Shown here piece after piece: positions 1 to 13,100 of a stretch of DNA of 60,000 bases. The notes beneath the pieces were generated by a model that made no database searches, was not told where the DNA came from, and saw only the letters and a program-made list of their open reading frames with translations. The stretch spans positions 35,838,001-35,898,000 of the forward strand of contig CM060731.1 in the NCBI GenBank assembly GCA_030704615.1, written 5' to 3'. The translations under genes and the position numbers were made by a program. Position 1 is the stretch's first letter; the number at the start of each line of letters is the position of its first letter. Origin of the DNA: Takakia lepidozioides (lineage: Eukaryota > Streptophyta > Takakiopsida > Takakiales > Takakiaceae).

Positions 1-1617
1 GAGCTAGTCCAAAAATGGCAAACGCAAATTAGCAACACCTCAGATGGGAAGTGCGCAGAGATCCCCATTGACTTGGACATTTCCAGAACAACGGTGGACA
101 TAGTTGTCAGGGCCACTTGGCTCGAACGGAGTGAGTGCTGGAGAAATAGACTAAGTCAGCAAAGGGGGCATGGCCGCTCAGGCTATGAAAGCATTGGTCA
201 TTACAAACAGTGACAGAGTGCTTGGATATGGCCGCCTCCTACCTGGCTTCAGGTGTGCTTAGTTTCATTGAACTCGTTAGTACTCTTCAGGTGCACTATT
301 CATTTCACTGAGCGTTGGTCAGGTTTAAGGCAGGTAGACCTATATCCACAAACTTATTGCCTGCCAGAGTACGCATGACTTCGATTTATTGGTGCTCAAC
401 GTCAAAATGCCGCTTCAATTGGATGTTTAAAACAATATGCATTTCAATGCAGGTTCCTTCAATCGCCAGCCATCGGAAACTGCGGAGACACGAAAAAAGT
501 TGTAGGACGCTATAGTCGAAGAGATTGTGGGATGCACGCCTTGTGGCAGGCCACCAAAGGCATTCAACAGACGACGTTGCCACACGAGATAGTATATTAC
601 GGTCATGACTTATTGGGAATAATGTGATGGAGGCAAATGCAGGCAGGCAGTGCCACGATGACCCAAAACCAGCTCCTGCATGAATGCAAAACCATTGTTT
701 CTGCAGAAACCTAACCACAGCAATTCTCTTGACTTGGACACTAACGATGCTGGCAGTGCATCCCGAGTGGCAGCATCGCGCGCGTTCAGAAGTGGAGGAG
801 GTCTGGGGAATGCCCACCTGACGCTGCATGAAACACTGCTAACCTCAAATCGGTGAGTAAGCTTTTCTTTGGCAGTCTTTAAGTAAAACAGAATGCTTTT
901 CCAATCTCATAGAAGGCTTCTCGACTCAATGTTTCGAGCGCTTACGTGGGACTGTAGACCGGGCAGGTTAACAGTTAACACCTGAAGTCATTACATACAA
1001 TGCCTGCGCTAAGCTGATTTTAGCTTGAGTTGAAATGCTGGTAGTGAGCCCTACTGATAGTACTAAAAGAAGAGGTTTATGATTAATATTGTCTCCAATA
1101 GTTAGAATGACTCTTGTGGTGGCACCCAGGTGGCGATGATACTGAACGAGACATTGCGGCTTTACCCGTCGATCACAGTAATTGAGAGAGACTCCATTAA
1201 GGCACACAAATTGGGAGACATATCCGTATTTCCTGGTACCACCATAGTGATTCCTATCGCTCTCATTCATCAGAGCCAGGAGCTTTGGGGGGAAAAGACG
1301 CCCCCAGTTTCAAACCCGATCGTTGGGAGTCCCCGCTGACGCACACCAGCACGACCATCTGCCTTTTTGGGCGGGGGCGGTACCCGCATGTGCTGTGGAG
1401 AAGAAATTTGCAGTGATGGAGGCCAAGGCTCTTCTCTGCATGCTGCTGCAAAGGTTCAGCTTCTCTCTGTCACCGGGGTAACGCCATGCGCCTGGCATAA
1501 ACCAAGCCTTTATGCCCGAACGTGGAGTGCAGCTTTTTGTCAGGAAGCTCGATCACACCTCATCCAATTAATTTGCGCTGAAATATCAGCCAGTCTACTG
1601 GTCCTCCCACACTAAGT
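1..1617 (+). pseudogene. cytochrome P450 pseudogene, CYP72-clan-like (copy A, 5' part outside window)
   Basis: The window opens inside exon 3 of a P450 nearly identical to the copy at 2965-5843. Remnants of exon 3 (1-252), exon 4 (453-852) and exon 5 (1130-1615) are in the same order, with the same splice junctions (cag before 453, gtgagt after 852, cag before 1130). The reading frame is broken repeatedly: an indel after residue motif RTTVDIVVRAT in exon 3, a frameshift in the I-helix region near 700, another near 810-830, and disrupted sequence through the PERF and heme-binding region (1300-1400), where the FxxGxRxCxG motif is no longer in one frame. It is a tandem duplicate that lost function while the adjacent copy stayed open. 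Family identity rests on its match to copy B; whether exons 1-2 exist to the left cannot be seen. Confidence 0.85.
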
Positions 1618-2964
1618 TAGGCAACAGCAAACACTCTGTTTTACGCACTTGAGCAGGTAGTGATGCCTGTTGTGCAAACATGGGTACCTGGATCTCTTAA
1701 CATGTGCCTTCGACCGTCCATTGGCCCCTCGAGGGGCTGTGTGAGGCTCAGTAAATTCACTGGACGTTAAACAAAGTTTAGTTTACTTCACACACCTAAG
1801 TTCTTATGTTACTCCTAAATTTCTCGGTCAAGTTACTGCTGTTAAAAGTAGTATATTGAAGAAGGTTAATTCGCAAGGAGGTGTGGAAGGGTTCATAAAG
1901 AGATGTGAGAAAAATTCCAATACCATAATTTGGAGAAGACAATCAAAGTTGTCATCAAGCCCCTATCATATAAACTCCTACAGCTAAATAACCCTATCAA
2001 TTGTTTAAGTTTATCTTTTTATTTTACTCTCTAGACTACTAACATTGGGTTTCAAATGATGCCCGGAGAGGTATCAATATACAGCTGGACAAGCTTCTAA
2101 ACCTGATCACACTATGTCTCTACTAGATCCATGGATTGAATCTGATGAAAATTTGTGGCAACACTCCCTTCCCATTAGCCGGTGCAATCTTCTCCCTTTC
2201 TTCGACCTTCAGGAACAGCCCCTGCGAGGATTTGGGACCCTCTTGAAGACTCTATCGCGATTGAGAACAGTACAGCCTGTGAATTTTACTGGCTACTAGA
2301 ATAGCTATACTATAATCCCCCAAGTCGCTGTTGTGTGTGGACGGAGCAGTTCGACAGGATCAAAGGCTACCACTCCCTCTACAAAATCAGGCTGGGTGAA
2401 ATGTGGTCAGAAATTAGGTTATGGGAAATTCAGGGCAGGTCCCAGAAGCAGCTTTGTACAGAGAAGCTGCAGGTTTGAGTTACACGGGCAGCTGCGCGGC
2501 TTCTTCTGTCGTCAATGCACAGAAGCCTCCCCACAACACGTCAGCTCGTGTTCCGTGCAAACTGGAGTGCGTGTAACGCTGGAGGATCAGAGAGCAGCGC
2601 GTACGTGGCGGCTGAGTACAACAATCTCGATCTTTAGACCGGGACAGGGCGCACGGACGCAGGGTCGCCCTTCCCCGCCCCGCCCACAGTGAAGGAGAGA
2701 ACCGCCCCCTCCTCGATATAACTTACCCTATGCGGGCCCGGCCTGTCAAGTGGAGCCTTCGAGAAAGCTAACTAGTCCGAAGGCTGGTCCTCGCCAAGTG
2801 TCCACAGCCCCACATATGAGGCCTGGACACACGTCCTTCTCCTGTCGCCCTCCTGTATCGCTCGACGGCACCTGTTCCTACTCCTTATTAATCGCTCCCA
2901 CCATAACTATGTCCTTGACCTTCCAAAGTTTCCGGAACAGTTCTTGGGTACTTATGGGCTGAAA
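1618..2964 (+). promoter_or_regulatory. upstream region of P450 copy B, homologous to that of copy C
   Basis: No gene is evident. The stretch about 2050-2340 can be followed, with gaps, in the sequence upstream of copy C (about 36768-36990), including the shared words tttcaaatgatgcc and tatcaatata. The duplication that made the two P450s therefore included at least several hundred bases of 5' flank, so promoter elements may be shared. Small ORFs here look incidental. Confidence 0.5.
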
Positions 2965-5843
2965 ATGACGATTTGGGGGATTCCAGCAGTGTGTGCAGCG
3001 TTGTGTGTATGTTGGGTAGGCACCATACTGTTCTGGCGATGGTGGACGCCATACAGTAGACGCAGATTCTACGAGAAGCAAGGCATTCGCGGGCCAGTTT
3101 TCAGGCCCTTCATTGGGAGTCTTCCCGAGATTCACGAGCTCCAGAATTCCATCCCACGCAGTCTCCAGTTTACAGATCCCACCTCCACTCGGACGATTCC
3201 ATTCCTGGTCACCTTTGCAAGGAAGTATGGTATGATCCATGGTTTTTGTACGCATGTCTCAGATTACTAGAATATCGAGGCACTTTATGATCTCGGAGCA
3301 TGGGCATTAATTGAAGTTGTCATTTAGATTCATGAAACAGTTGCTAATTTTCTCTTTGAGGTGTAGACCTGTAAAGGTAATGGAAGTTGCGTGAAGCAGT
3401 TCTATCTTCCCTAGAGTACATGTAGTGAACCTTATGAGGACTATGTTCGTTAAGTTCTAGATTCATTTGTTCCTAAAGGAATCACAGGTGCCCTAGTTCT
3501 GAAATGTTTTGGATATTTGGTCTTGAATACAGGCAATGTGTCTATTCATGAAGTGGGGTCGTCAACACGGATTGAGGTCACGGATCCAATCCTGGTGAAA
3601 CAAGTCCTGTTGTCGAAAGCTTCTTGCTACAACAAATGTGAGCTGAGTAGCGAATCGGTTGCTCCTTTGGTGGGGAAGGGCCTTCTCGTGTCTGAAGGTT
3701 CGTTTTGGAAGGAACAGCACAGAATCATCAGCCCTTCTTTCCGTCTGAAGTACATCAAAGTACTAAACTCACTCCTACTTAACGAGTACATGTTTTGGAC
3801 AGGATCAGGCTAATTCTGGCCGCTCTGCTGTACATAGATTGCAAGTAAATTCATCTTCAATATTTCAGTGTGTGAGACGAATGTTGTAGACTGACGTGGT
3901 CCCCCATTGATGCTCTGTAGGTCGATCAGTCCCGACCTCCTCCAGATGCAATATAATGCTTGCTAGTGTATACATATATGCCATACATCATATATCCAGA
4001 TTCAAGAACAATGTAATTAAGATCTCTACATATCTAGATGTACATCTTATAATGTAGTGATGCAGGGTTATAAGCACGTTGTCTCTTCTCTGTCTCACAT
4101 ATACATCAATTTCCGATTTGTAGACCAGTGCACTGATCACCCAAAATACACGCAGGACCGTCTCTTTCATCATATTGTGGACTGTGGGGAGGAGCTAGTC
4201 CAAAAATGGCAAACGCAAATTAGCAACACCTCAGATGGGAAGTGCGCAGAGATCACCATTGACTTGGATATTCCCAGAACAACCGTGGACATAGTTGTCA
4301 GGGCCACTTTTGGCTCGACAAAAGTGAGGGCTGGAGAAAATGACCAAGTCAGCAAAGGAGGCATGGCCGCTCAGGCTATGAAAGCATTGTCCGCTACAAA
4401 CAGTGACAGAGCATTTGGATATGGCCGCCTCCTACCTGGTTTCAGGTGCCACCCTCTTTCATTTCTGTCTAGTTTGTCTAATTAATTTCAGGTGCACTAT
4501 TCATGAATGTTAAGTAAAGCCGTTTTCTCACTGTCACACGTAACAAGTATTACAGAGCTTGTATTGAGATCAAGGTTTGATCAATCTGTACATGTTTCAT
4601 TTCACGGAGTGTTGCTCAGTTTTAAGGCGGGTAGACCTATGGCCACAAACTTATTGACTGCCATAGTATGTAGGACTTCGAGATTTTATTGGTTCTCAAC
4701 GTTACGTTGGTCAAGATGCCCAGTTCAAGTGGATGTGAAAAAAAAACGCATTTCAAATGCAGGTTTCTTCCAATCGCCAGCAATCGGAAAGTGTGGAGAG
4801 ACCAAAACGTTATAGACTCTATACTTGAAGAAATTGTAGATGCACGCCTTGAGGCCACCAAAGGTATTCAACAGACGAAGTCTCCACAGGAGAGTATATA
4901 CGGCGACGACTTGTTGGGAGTAATGATGGAGGCGATGCAGGCAGGCAGTGCCACGATGAACAAAACCCAACTTCTGCAGGAATGCAAAACCATTTTTGCT
5001 GCTGGAAACATAACCACTTCACTTCTTTTGACTTGGACACTAACGATGCTGTCGTTGCATCCCGAGTGGCAGCATCGGGCGCGTTCAGAAGTGGAGGAGG
5101 TCTTGCGGGATGCCCCACCTGACGCTGAAAACACTGCTAACCTCAAATCGGTGAGTAAGCTTTTCCTTGCCGATAAGTAAACAGCATGTTTTTCGACTCC
5201 ATAAAACTTGGCGTCTCAGCTCAATGTCGAAGCGTCACATGGACTGGAGACCGGACAGGTGTACACCTTCATTACATGCATGCCTCCTCAAAGCTGATTT
5301 TAGGTTGAGATGAAATGCCAGGGCTCACATACATAAAAGGTTTCTGATTAATATGCATCTAAGTAGAATGACTCTTGTGATGGCACCCAGGTGGCGATGA
5401 TACTCGACGAGACACTGCGGCTTTACCCGCCGGTCGCAGCAATTGAAAGAGACTCTATTGAGGCACACGAATTGGGAGACATATCCGTACTTCCTGGTAC
5501 CACCATAGTGATTCCTATCGCTCTCATTCATCAGAGCCAGGAGCTTTGGGGAAAAGACGCTACCAGTTTCAAACCGGATCGTTGGGAGTCCGTGGCGCAC
5601 CCAGACGCCTTCCTGCCTTTTGGTGGCGGTACTCGCATTTGCTTGGGGAAGAACTTTGCATTGATGGAGGCCAAGGCTCTTCTCTGCATGCTGCTGCAAA
5701 GGTTCAGCTTCTCTCTGTCACCGGGCTATCGCCATGCGCCTGGCATAAACCAAGCCCTTATGCCTGAATTTGGAGTGCAGCTTCTTGTCAGGAAGCTTGA
5801 TCGCACCTCCTCGCTGAGTTATCAGCTAGTCCCATCCCACTAG
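2965..5843 (+). CDS. cytochrome P450 monooxygenase, CYP72-clan-like (copy B), five exons, 540 aa
   Basis: Exons 2965-3229, 3533-3759, 4156-4445, 4763-5150 and 5391-5843 keep GT-AG borders and phase and give 540 codons plus stop. The start was chosen so that the membrane anchor (residues about 3-26, WGIPAVCAALCVC onward) comes first, followed by a basic/Pro linker, as in ER-anchored plant P450s. Visible motifs: C-helix W with HR (WKEQHR), ExxR as ETLR (about 397-400), PERF-like FKPDRW (450-455), and heme-binding FGGGTRICLG with ligand Cys about 474. Family knowledge: CYP72-clan enzymes oxidise hormones, terpenoids and other small lipophiles using a P450 reductase; the substrate cannot be inferred. 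Odd point: the I-helix reads AAGNITT (about 340-346), so the usual Asp/Glu before the conserved Thr is Ile. Copy A lies just upstream; copy C has the same exon lengths except in the last exon. Confidence 0.9.
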
Positions 5844-6879
5844 GCAACAACGACTTGGGTTGTATATACACACATGTTAGACTAACAATCAGAACAGTCA
5901 GTAGTCAGTACTCTAATCCGTTGTTGAACTAAATTCATGTTTGGTTAGCTCTCCGGTTAGCTCTCCATTTAGTTACAGCTTAGGAACTACATAGTTTGAG
6001 ATGCTTATTCTGGGTATCTTTTGAGTCGCTTGTTATTATCACTGTTAGTGTTTTGTTTCTATTAACGGTTAGAGCTGATTTGCACCATCTTCAAGCTTGG
6101 AATGAAAGCTCAATTCTTCTTCCGTAAAGCTTTGGTTTGTTGGGCTTTTGTTTTTTTGGCCATATTGCTCCTTGCTAGTTGTATCTCAAAATATTACTCC
6201 TTACAAAAATATAAACAGATGGCCAGTCCAAAGCTCGTTGGAAGTCTGCTACCCCCAAGCAGGTGGCACCTCAGAAGGAAATAAAAAAATGTCAATTACT
6301 TCGGTCTCCAATTTCCTTAATCTGGAGGAGAAATAGCAGGTGGCACCACAAGCACTGGCCTCATTTAGGGTAGTATCGACCTAGGCAGACCCAATCATCT
6401 CATCAATGACAATCCCGGTTGAATTGGGACGCTGCCCCAAGCCTTGAGGATGAAGCCCTTGTCCACACCACAACAGGACTCCCGTGGACAAGCAAAGTCC
6501 CCCCCCCATGCGCTTCATTGATTTTCAGGATCGCGATGTTAGCATTGCATGGATTGCACTCAACCCCCATCATTCGCAAGCATTTGCTTGCATCTAATGT
6601 CGGCCTTCCCAATTCTGGCTCTGAGGGGATGCTCTCAATTGTCCTATGGAAGCCCACCACAAGCAACATGTGTCACTCGATTAATATATTGTAAGAAAGA
6701 TGAGCCACGCCTATGTTGTAAGCTGCAAATTACACTATAGGTTTTGATTGAATAGTCATTGTATGATCGACTTGTGGCACAGTGGCACATGCAGAGTCTA
6801 ATGAACTGTGATTACTCTTCTTAGATGTGGTGAAAATTAACTATAGTTCATGAACAAAATGCTAGCTCTGAGAATGTGC
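5844..6879. other. no gene recognised
   Basis: This stretch follows the P450 stop codon and ends where the Copia remnant becomes recognisable. It is AT-rich. The ORFs at 6102-6336 and 6403-6694 match nothing I recognise and show no splice or codon pattern arguing for a gene. The first few hundred bases probably include the 3' UTR of the P450. Confidence 0.4.
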
Positions 6880-9440
6880 ATGTTCTACAAGCAAAGATGT
6901 ATCACTACAAGTTGCAAGAGGGAGACAATATGGCTAGTTTCATCGGTAGCATTGAGGCAATGGCTAGACAATTGAGTGACTTGAGAGAGAAAATGTTCAG
7001 ATTCTACTATAATCTCAAAGATCATTTGTTCACTACCTCCTAATTATGATAACGTCCTTGAGGCATGGGATAGCGTACCTGCTAATGAGAGAACCCTCAA
7101 TAATCTCACGGCAAGATTGATAAAAAAAAAAAAAAAACACTTCGGAAGATGAGAGGTGACGAAACTACATACAAAGTTTTCTTTACCATGCGTTCTGTAA
7201 GTGGAAGTAACGCTACCATAAGCAATTGGAAGAATCTTACAAACAAGGGCTGATAGGATAGCTGCACAGAAAAAGATTAGTAACTGCCCCTGTTGTGGTA
7301 AACAAGCCCATTGGGTCAGAGAATGCAAGTGTAAAAAACGCTTAAAGAAATTGTAGAAGAACCAAACAAATGTATTGGAGGACACATAAAGTGTTAATGT
7401 CATGGGCGATGCCTTTACTATAGTAGACACGGTATGTGGAGAGTGTTTAGTGAGGCTTGTTTTGTGCGATCAAGAACGAAGATTGGTACTCAGACTCAGT
7501 TGCAATGCAGCAGATGACAGACAAGTGTCATTGGTTTAGGTCGATCCATCCTATCAGAAAGCTGGATACTAGGGAGAGTGAGTGTTGCTAATGATCAGAT
7601 TGGTGCAGGGTCGCTGGAGTAGGTGACATAGATATACTCTCTTTGGTCAATGGTAAGTGGCAAAAATGAGTCATACAAAGAGCTATGTATGTTCCAGGAT
7701 TATGTCGAAATCTTCTCTCCGTTGGTCAAATGGATGAGAGGAACGTGGTTGCAATTTATAAAAACGGTGAAGTCCACCTTCGACAAGGACATAGGACTGG
7801 AAGAGTCATGATGGAAGGAGTCAAGGTTGGTCAATTATATAAGATGCACATCAAAGTGGTTGTACCAGAATCTCGAGAGGCTAATGTTGTGACAGAATAT
7901 CAAGCCAAGACATCCAAGAGACTATTGGCTTGATAGTAGGATAGTCTCAGTACCATAGTCTCTTGATAGTTGGATAACTATTGACTATAGGCATAACCGA
8001 TTAGCACAAGTCAACACAAATATGATACGAAGAATGTTCAGAGAAAACTGAGTTACCATTTTGACTCTGAGTCGTGAACCCTCTTTTTTGTGTATGGGCA
8101 TGTGTGTCGCGGCCCTTTGCCTTGAGGGCAGGGGGTCGGGACACAAGAGGGGCTGCCCCTGTGGTGGGGGCAGTGGCAGCGATAGGTATGGGGGGCTGAA
8201 GCACCCTTGAGTGCCCAAGGCACTCAAGGAGGCGGAGGTGCTCACTAGGTGGAGCCCCGCACACCGGGTTGCGGTGGGGGTGGCTCCACAAGGGGTGGTG
8301 GTAGCTTAGCGGGACTTAGTGGGGGTGACATAGGACTCACCCTGGGGCGGAGACCTCGTGGTGGGAGTCGTGGGGAGTCTTGGGACTCATCACGGTCCAT
8401 AAGGGCCGTGGTGGGTGGGCCAAGACTCACTGCGACTCATCACCGGGAGTCGAGGGTGTTCGTGGTGGTTCGCCATAAAATGGCATGGTTGTTTGTGAAA
8501 CCCCCGCGGATAGCTACAGAAGTATATATAGGGAGTAGTAACCCTGAGAACGGTGCAAGCCCGTTGGTGACCAAAAACTAGTGAGTAAGCGAGCGAGCCG
8601 GAAAGCGACCAAAGAGTGGGGAGCTGTTCCGGACTGCCAACTACCAAAGGGAATTCCGCTGGTTCCAAATCGTTGGAGGGTTATTTGGGAGAACAAAGGG
8701 GGAACGTTATGCCCCGGTGAGCAGCCGGAGCTCCAAGTTGGCCCGGCGGCCAGGTTGGGAGTTAGGCGCGCGCATCAAGCGAGTAACTATGATTTGAGGG
8801 GAGAGCTTACCGAAGTGAGGTGCGCGACACGTGCACACATCAAAAACTATAGACAACCGTTTCCTGTGAATTTCGAGAGAGAGAAAGCAAAACTACCAGA
8901 AGCGTTTTATCATATGGATAATATTTGTGGTCTAATGAATGTTGAATCATGGGAGGATCATTTTATTTCATTCTTTTCAAGGATGATTACAGTAGTCATA
9001 GAGTTGTATATTGCATGCCACACCGGAGAGAAGTGTTGTAATATTTCAAGAAACTTGTGAGTGAATCGTTAAGAGGAATAGGTAATAAGATTCTCAAGAT
9101 CAGATCAGATCAGATCGGGGAGGGGAGTTCATCAGTCAGAAGTTTCAAAGAAAATATTGCAGAACAAGGGATAAGACATGAGATGACAGTTGCCTACACG
9201 CTAGAGCAAAATGGTGTCGCTGAGCGAGACAATATGATAATAGTGGAGAGTGCTCGCTGTATGTTGCATGCTCAGAACATTTTTTTTAAGTTTTGGGCAG
9301 AAGCTGTAATAACTGTAGTATATGTGCTCAACAGCATGGACAGGGTTGGAACACGATTGTTGACATACAAAACACCGTATTGTCAAAATTACCGCATTGT
9401 AAAGATGGAATTGTCATCGCTCTATGGTTATATTCAGCCC
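6880..9440 (+). mobile_element. Ty1/Copia retrotransposon relic (gag, protease edge, integrase)
   Basis: In order along the plus strand: a gag segment of the UBN2 type (6900-7110; words GDNMASFIGSIEAMARQL and LPPNYDNV across frameshifts), a CCHC zinc knuckle (about 7285-7330, CPCCGKQAHWVREC), a protease-edge segment (about 7480-7530), the characteristic YVPGLCRNLLSVGQM block (7687-7735), a GAG-pre-integrase segment (about 7990-8050), then integrase-core pieces (about 8905-9420, including EQNGVAERDN and FWAEAV). Many stops and frameshifts break it. No reverse transcriptase or RNase H is seen and I could not identify its LTRs. A GC-rich segment splits it between about 8060 and 8860. It is a dead element. 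Confidence 0.85.
8060..8860. mobile_element. GC-rich insertion in the Copia relic, possible solo LTR
   Basis: Copia-like coding similarity stops near 8055 and resumes near 8870. The DNA between is much richer in G and C than its surroundings and has a TATA-like motif (gtatatatagggag, about 8522). A promoter-bearing non-coding insert of about 800 bases fits a solo LTR, but I could not fix the ends or a target-site duplication. ORFs inside it appear to be by-products of the GC bias. Confidence 0.4.
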
Positions 9441-10169
9441 TGAGCTTCACCAAAATTGACAAGGCCGCTACTAAAGCATCTGATAAGAGCCAATATCCCC
9501 TGGTTCGATTTAGCACACACTGCTGAACAACCGGATTGAGCGTCTCAGTCACAGCTCGTGCAAATAGCCCACGTCAACCCCGAAGGTACCCTAGCTTGAA
9601 GAGCAATAAACTCAATTTTAACTAATTCCGGACTTGAGATGAGTCTAGAAATAAGGATAAATGAATAAATAAATCATATATGAAACCTAAAAAATAATTT
9701 TTCCACTAACAATACATTAGTGCCATTATAATTAGTCATATATACTTTGATCAACTTTAGAAATGTTCGCGGATGCCGGACAAATGAAAAAACTTTGACT
9801 CTAATGCCGATGTTCCTGAAGAGAGATAAAGAAATAATATATACTTCAACCACATCATGTAGAGCTTAAAGTCCAAAACTGACAAAAAGTGGAAACAAAC
9901 ATTAAAATCAGGAGAGCTTCATTTATAGTTCAGATCATCCAATAGAAATGACAAATCAAACTTGGACACGGATGAGTATAGATCATTATTATTTTCGAAT
10001 GTCATTGAATGCACAATGATATTCACTACATACGACCTTGACATGTAAGTCAAACTGTGCAGATACAACTAAAGAACTTGCGATTTCTACAGCAAATTGT
10101 CCATATGCCTTGCCACAGCCGTAAATAATACTATAATTGTTAATAACTAACATCATGGGATGACATATT
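9441..10169. other. no gene recognised, AT-rich spacer
   Basis: Follows the Copia relic and precedes the end of the leftward two-HAD-domain gene. No ORF of note, no RNA gene and no convincing repeat structure seen. The right part probably holds the 3' UTR of the minus-strand gene. Confidence 0.4.
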
Positions 10170-13100
10170 CTAGACTTGAGAAGCCGTCACGAATGATGAT
10201 TCCCTTCCCAAACGACTTGTATTCAGGGGCTGAGTTCGAAGACGCCTCCATATGCCCCATCCGATTCCAGCTTGACTTTTTGCACCAGACGAGAATGATT
10301 TATTCTCGGAATGGTCGAATAGATCATCAGAATTGATACTGGAACGTGTGGTTGACGAAGTTGAAGATATTGAACCATTCACATCTTGAACCAGTCTGAT
10401 CTTGAACCATTTCGATTTTGAACCATTCTGACGAATGTTTGCTTTCTCTTTGAGAACCAAAGTCCTCAACTCATACTCGTAAGTCACTGAAAAATATCAA
10501 AGCCCATAAACCCAATAAAAAAACGACCGGCCAATTGAGAAATTTAAAGAATAATACATACCTAAAAAAAGTACATGTTAGCATTCAATATTTATTTAAC
10601 TTTGACATGAATGACGAAGTACATACCAAAATAATCAGGCTGACTTGTCCACAGATGGAAAACAGAAGGATCCAAATATCGCCCATACCAAGACCATAGT
10701 GGGTGATTCCGATCTATCGCTGCGCGAGATGCTTTTGCAAAGCTCTCGCTCACATACTCAACAACACTAGATACTCCTATCATGTTTGAGATGAATGGCC
10801 ACACTGCATCATTTATATTAAACAACTTATTTTTTGACCCATTAAAAGTAAGAGGGAAATATCTAGTATTTGCAGGGTTTCTGAGTGATTTTGATGGTTC
10901 ATCATCCACAAGAAGGATTTGCCCTTCCCTCGCAAACGTTTTTCCAAGAAAACTAGCAAGAACGGTTTGAATATCCTTAATGAGATATCTCATCTCAGGC
11001 TTAATATAGCCGGCTGTCGCATTGCAATGCTCATTGGACCAAACAAAACAGAAGAGCTTCATCATATCAATGGGCACAAAACATTGTAGCATCTTAAGAA
11101 CAATGTTTGTTTCAGAGCAAGACCAAATGGCGACATGAAAGTTTTCAAAAAGACGCCTCAGGAACTCCACCACTCCAGGCCGAGGAATGACAAAAGGAGT
11201 ATTGGGGACCTTAATGGTCACATTTCTCCCTGAAAATCTGTTTTTGAACATCTCTCTTCCAGTTAAAGATGGTCGATAGCAAAGGATACCATTAATACTC
11301 AATATTATGAGCTTCATCCGCCTCTTCGGAGTAGAAGCGTCCCTGTCCGAAGAAGCATAATTCTCCTGAAACCAATGTAATTGAGATTAGTGCAGATATA
11401 ACATCTATGCAACCTCGACATTTATGTCGAAGTAAATGCATCCTTGAGATTCACCAAAGGCAATTTGAATATCTCCACGACACTACAGAGTCTTTATGAG
11501 GATATACCTAATGGATAAATGAATCACAATGCTTCAGACAAACATTAAAGAAAGATATGCAGTTACTACACCTTCTGAATCCCTCTTGATTGAGATTCCG
11601 CAGAACAAATTCTATACACTTACACAACGTGGACATAAACTAAATCCATGACGATGATGGTGTCATTTGGTCATGGGAAGAAAATTCAAATATCATAATT
11701 TCTTTCTGTTCAACTGAATCTGCAATCGTTAATCATCAGCAGACCAAATGAGAGCATCGTCCACATGGTCGATTGAATATACATTGATATGAAGATACAT
11801 TACAAGAATCAGTCGGTTACTTTCTACAACCCCCTCGAATGAAATTTTGTAGAACAAGTGCGGGAATCGGTTGAGTTCTGAAGGGACAGTAAAACATCTG
11901 ACGCAATCTTCACGTCTGAGCAAACCATAAGCCTCTTACGAGTGGATGGAGATTTCTTCGAACACTCCGAAGTTTTCAGGCCAGACGCGCGACATAAATC
12001 ATCCACTTGCTTTTTCTTTTTAAAGATTTGGACGTTGAGTGCACGAGGAGATGACATGATGTAATTTGGAGATACATCCGGACTTGATATCTTCATATCC
12101 TGAATTGAACGTCAAATACTGAGATTACGTTGGATTATAATGTAGGAGAAGACGTCGCTTCACTTCACCCAATCTTACCTGGAGTAAAACAAGATCATCA
12201 GAAAAAAGAAAAGACTGAATGAGGAAGACAAAACAAAAAAAAGTATAGGCAATAATTCACCTTGTTCCTCCTCAAATGTCCATGTGTCCATCCATGATGT
12301 TGTGGGGTAAACGTTGGGATTTTCCTCCGGGGCAAGTCGTCCACTTGCTGTACATCGTCAATACCTGAATGAGTTGTAATTGGACTGACGTTGTGTTCAA
12401 TGGATTGATGATATCGCCCATCATCAAGCTTGTTAACCTCTTCAAGACAACGTTCCACCACAACAAGAGAGATCTCTAATGGTTGATTGTCACTCTGTTG
12501 AGTAATAACCTTGTTTTCGCTCAAATCCTCCAACTGAGATCTAATATACTCAACCAGACTATGTTGTTAAGAACCGGATTGGGGTTGGACCCGAGAGCCT
12601 TTCTGACCCTAAAATATAACAATCTTAGATCTTTTCTAAAGAGCTCTCGCAACGATTATCTTATTTGTGAATGATTGGATATACAATTTGGGGTTCTAGA
12701 TTCCCATGTAAAATAAATGTACATATTCACTTTGTGCAAATTTTGAGTAAACGTTCAATCTAGCATGTTTTGCAGGCTTACATCGTTGTTGTTCCGTATG
12801 AATGCTAAGATTTTAAGTAGCTAAAAAAGTTTAAGTGTTTTATCGTTTGATGGCGTTGCTTCATCATAGAACCTGTGTCGTCCACTAAGTGTACTTTCCA
12901 CTAACTTCGACAGTAATGTCGAGGATGTATCAAGGTTGAGTCTCATTCTCATTTGATCATGTCCTGTATATTACATGTCTCAAAGTCTGTACAAAATGTT
13001 CAAGAACACCGTGTTATTGAATGTGACAATGGAGTTTCCACAAGACTCACATATAATGGACTCTCTAGCATCCCATCAAGAAACTTTTGAAGCATCAACA

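Noticed and set aside
2333-2692. 119-codon ORF upstream of P450 copy B
   Set aside because: It lies in the flank duplicated with copy C and is not preserved there, so it is unlikely to be coding.
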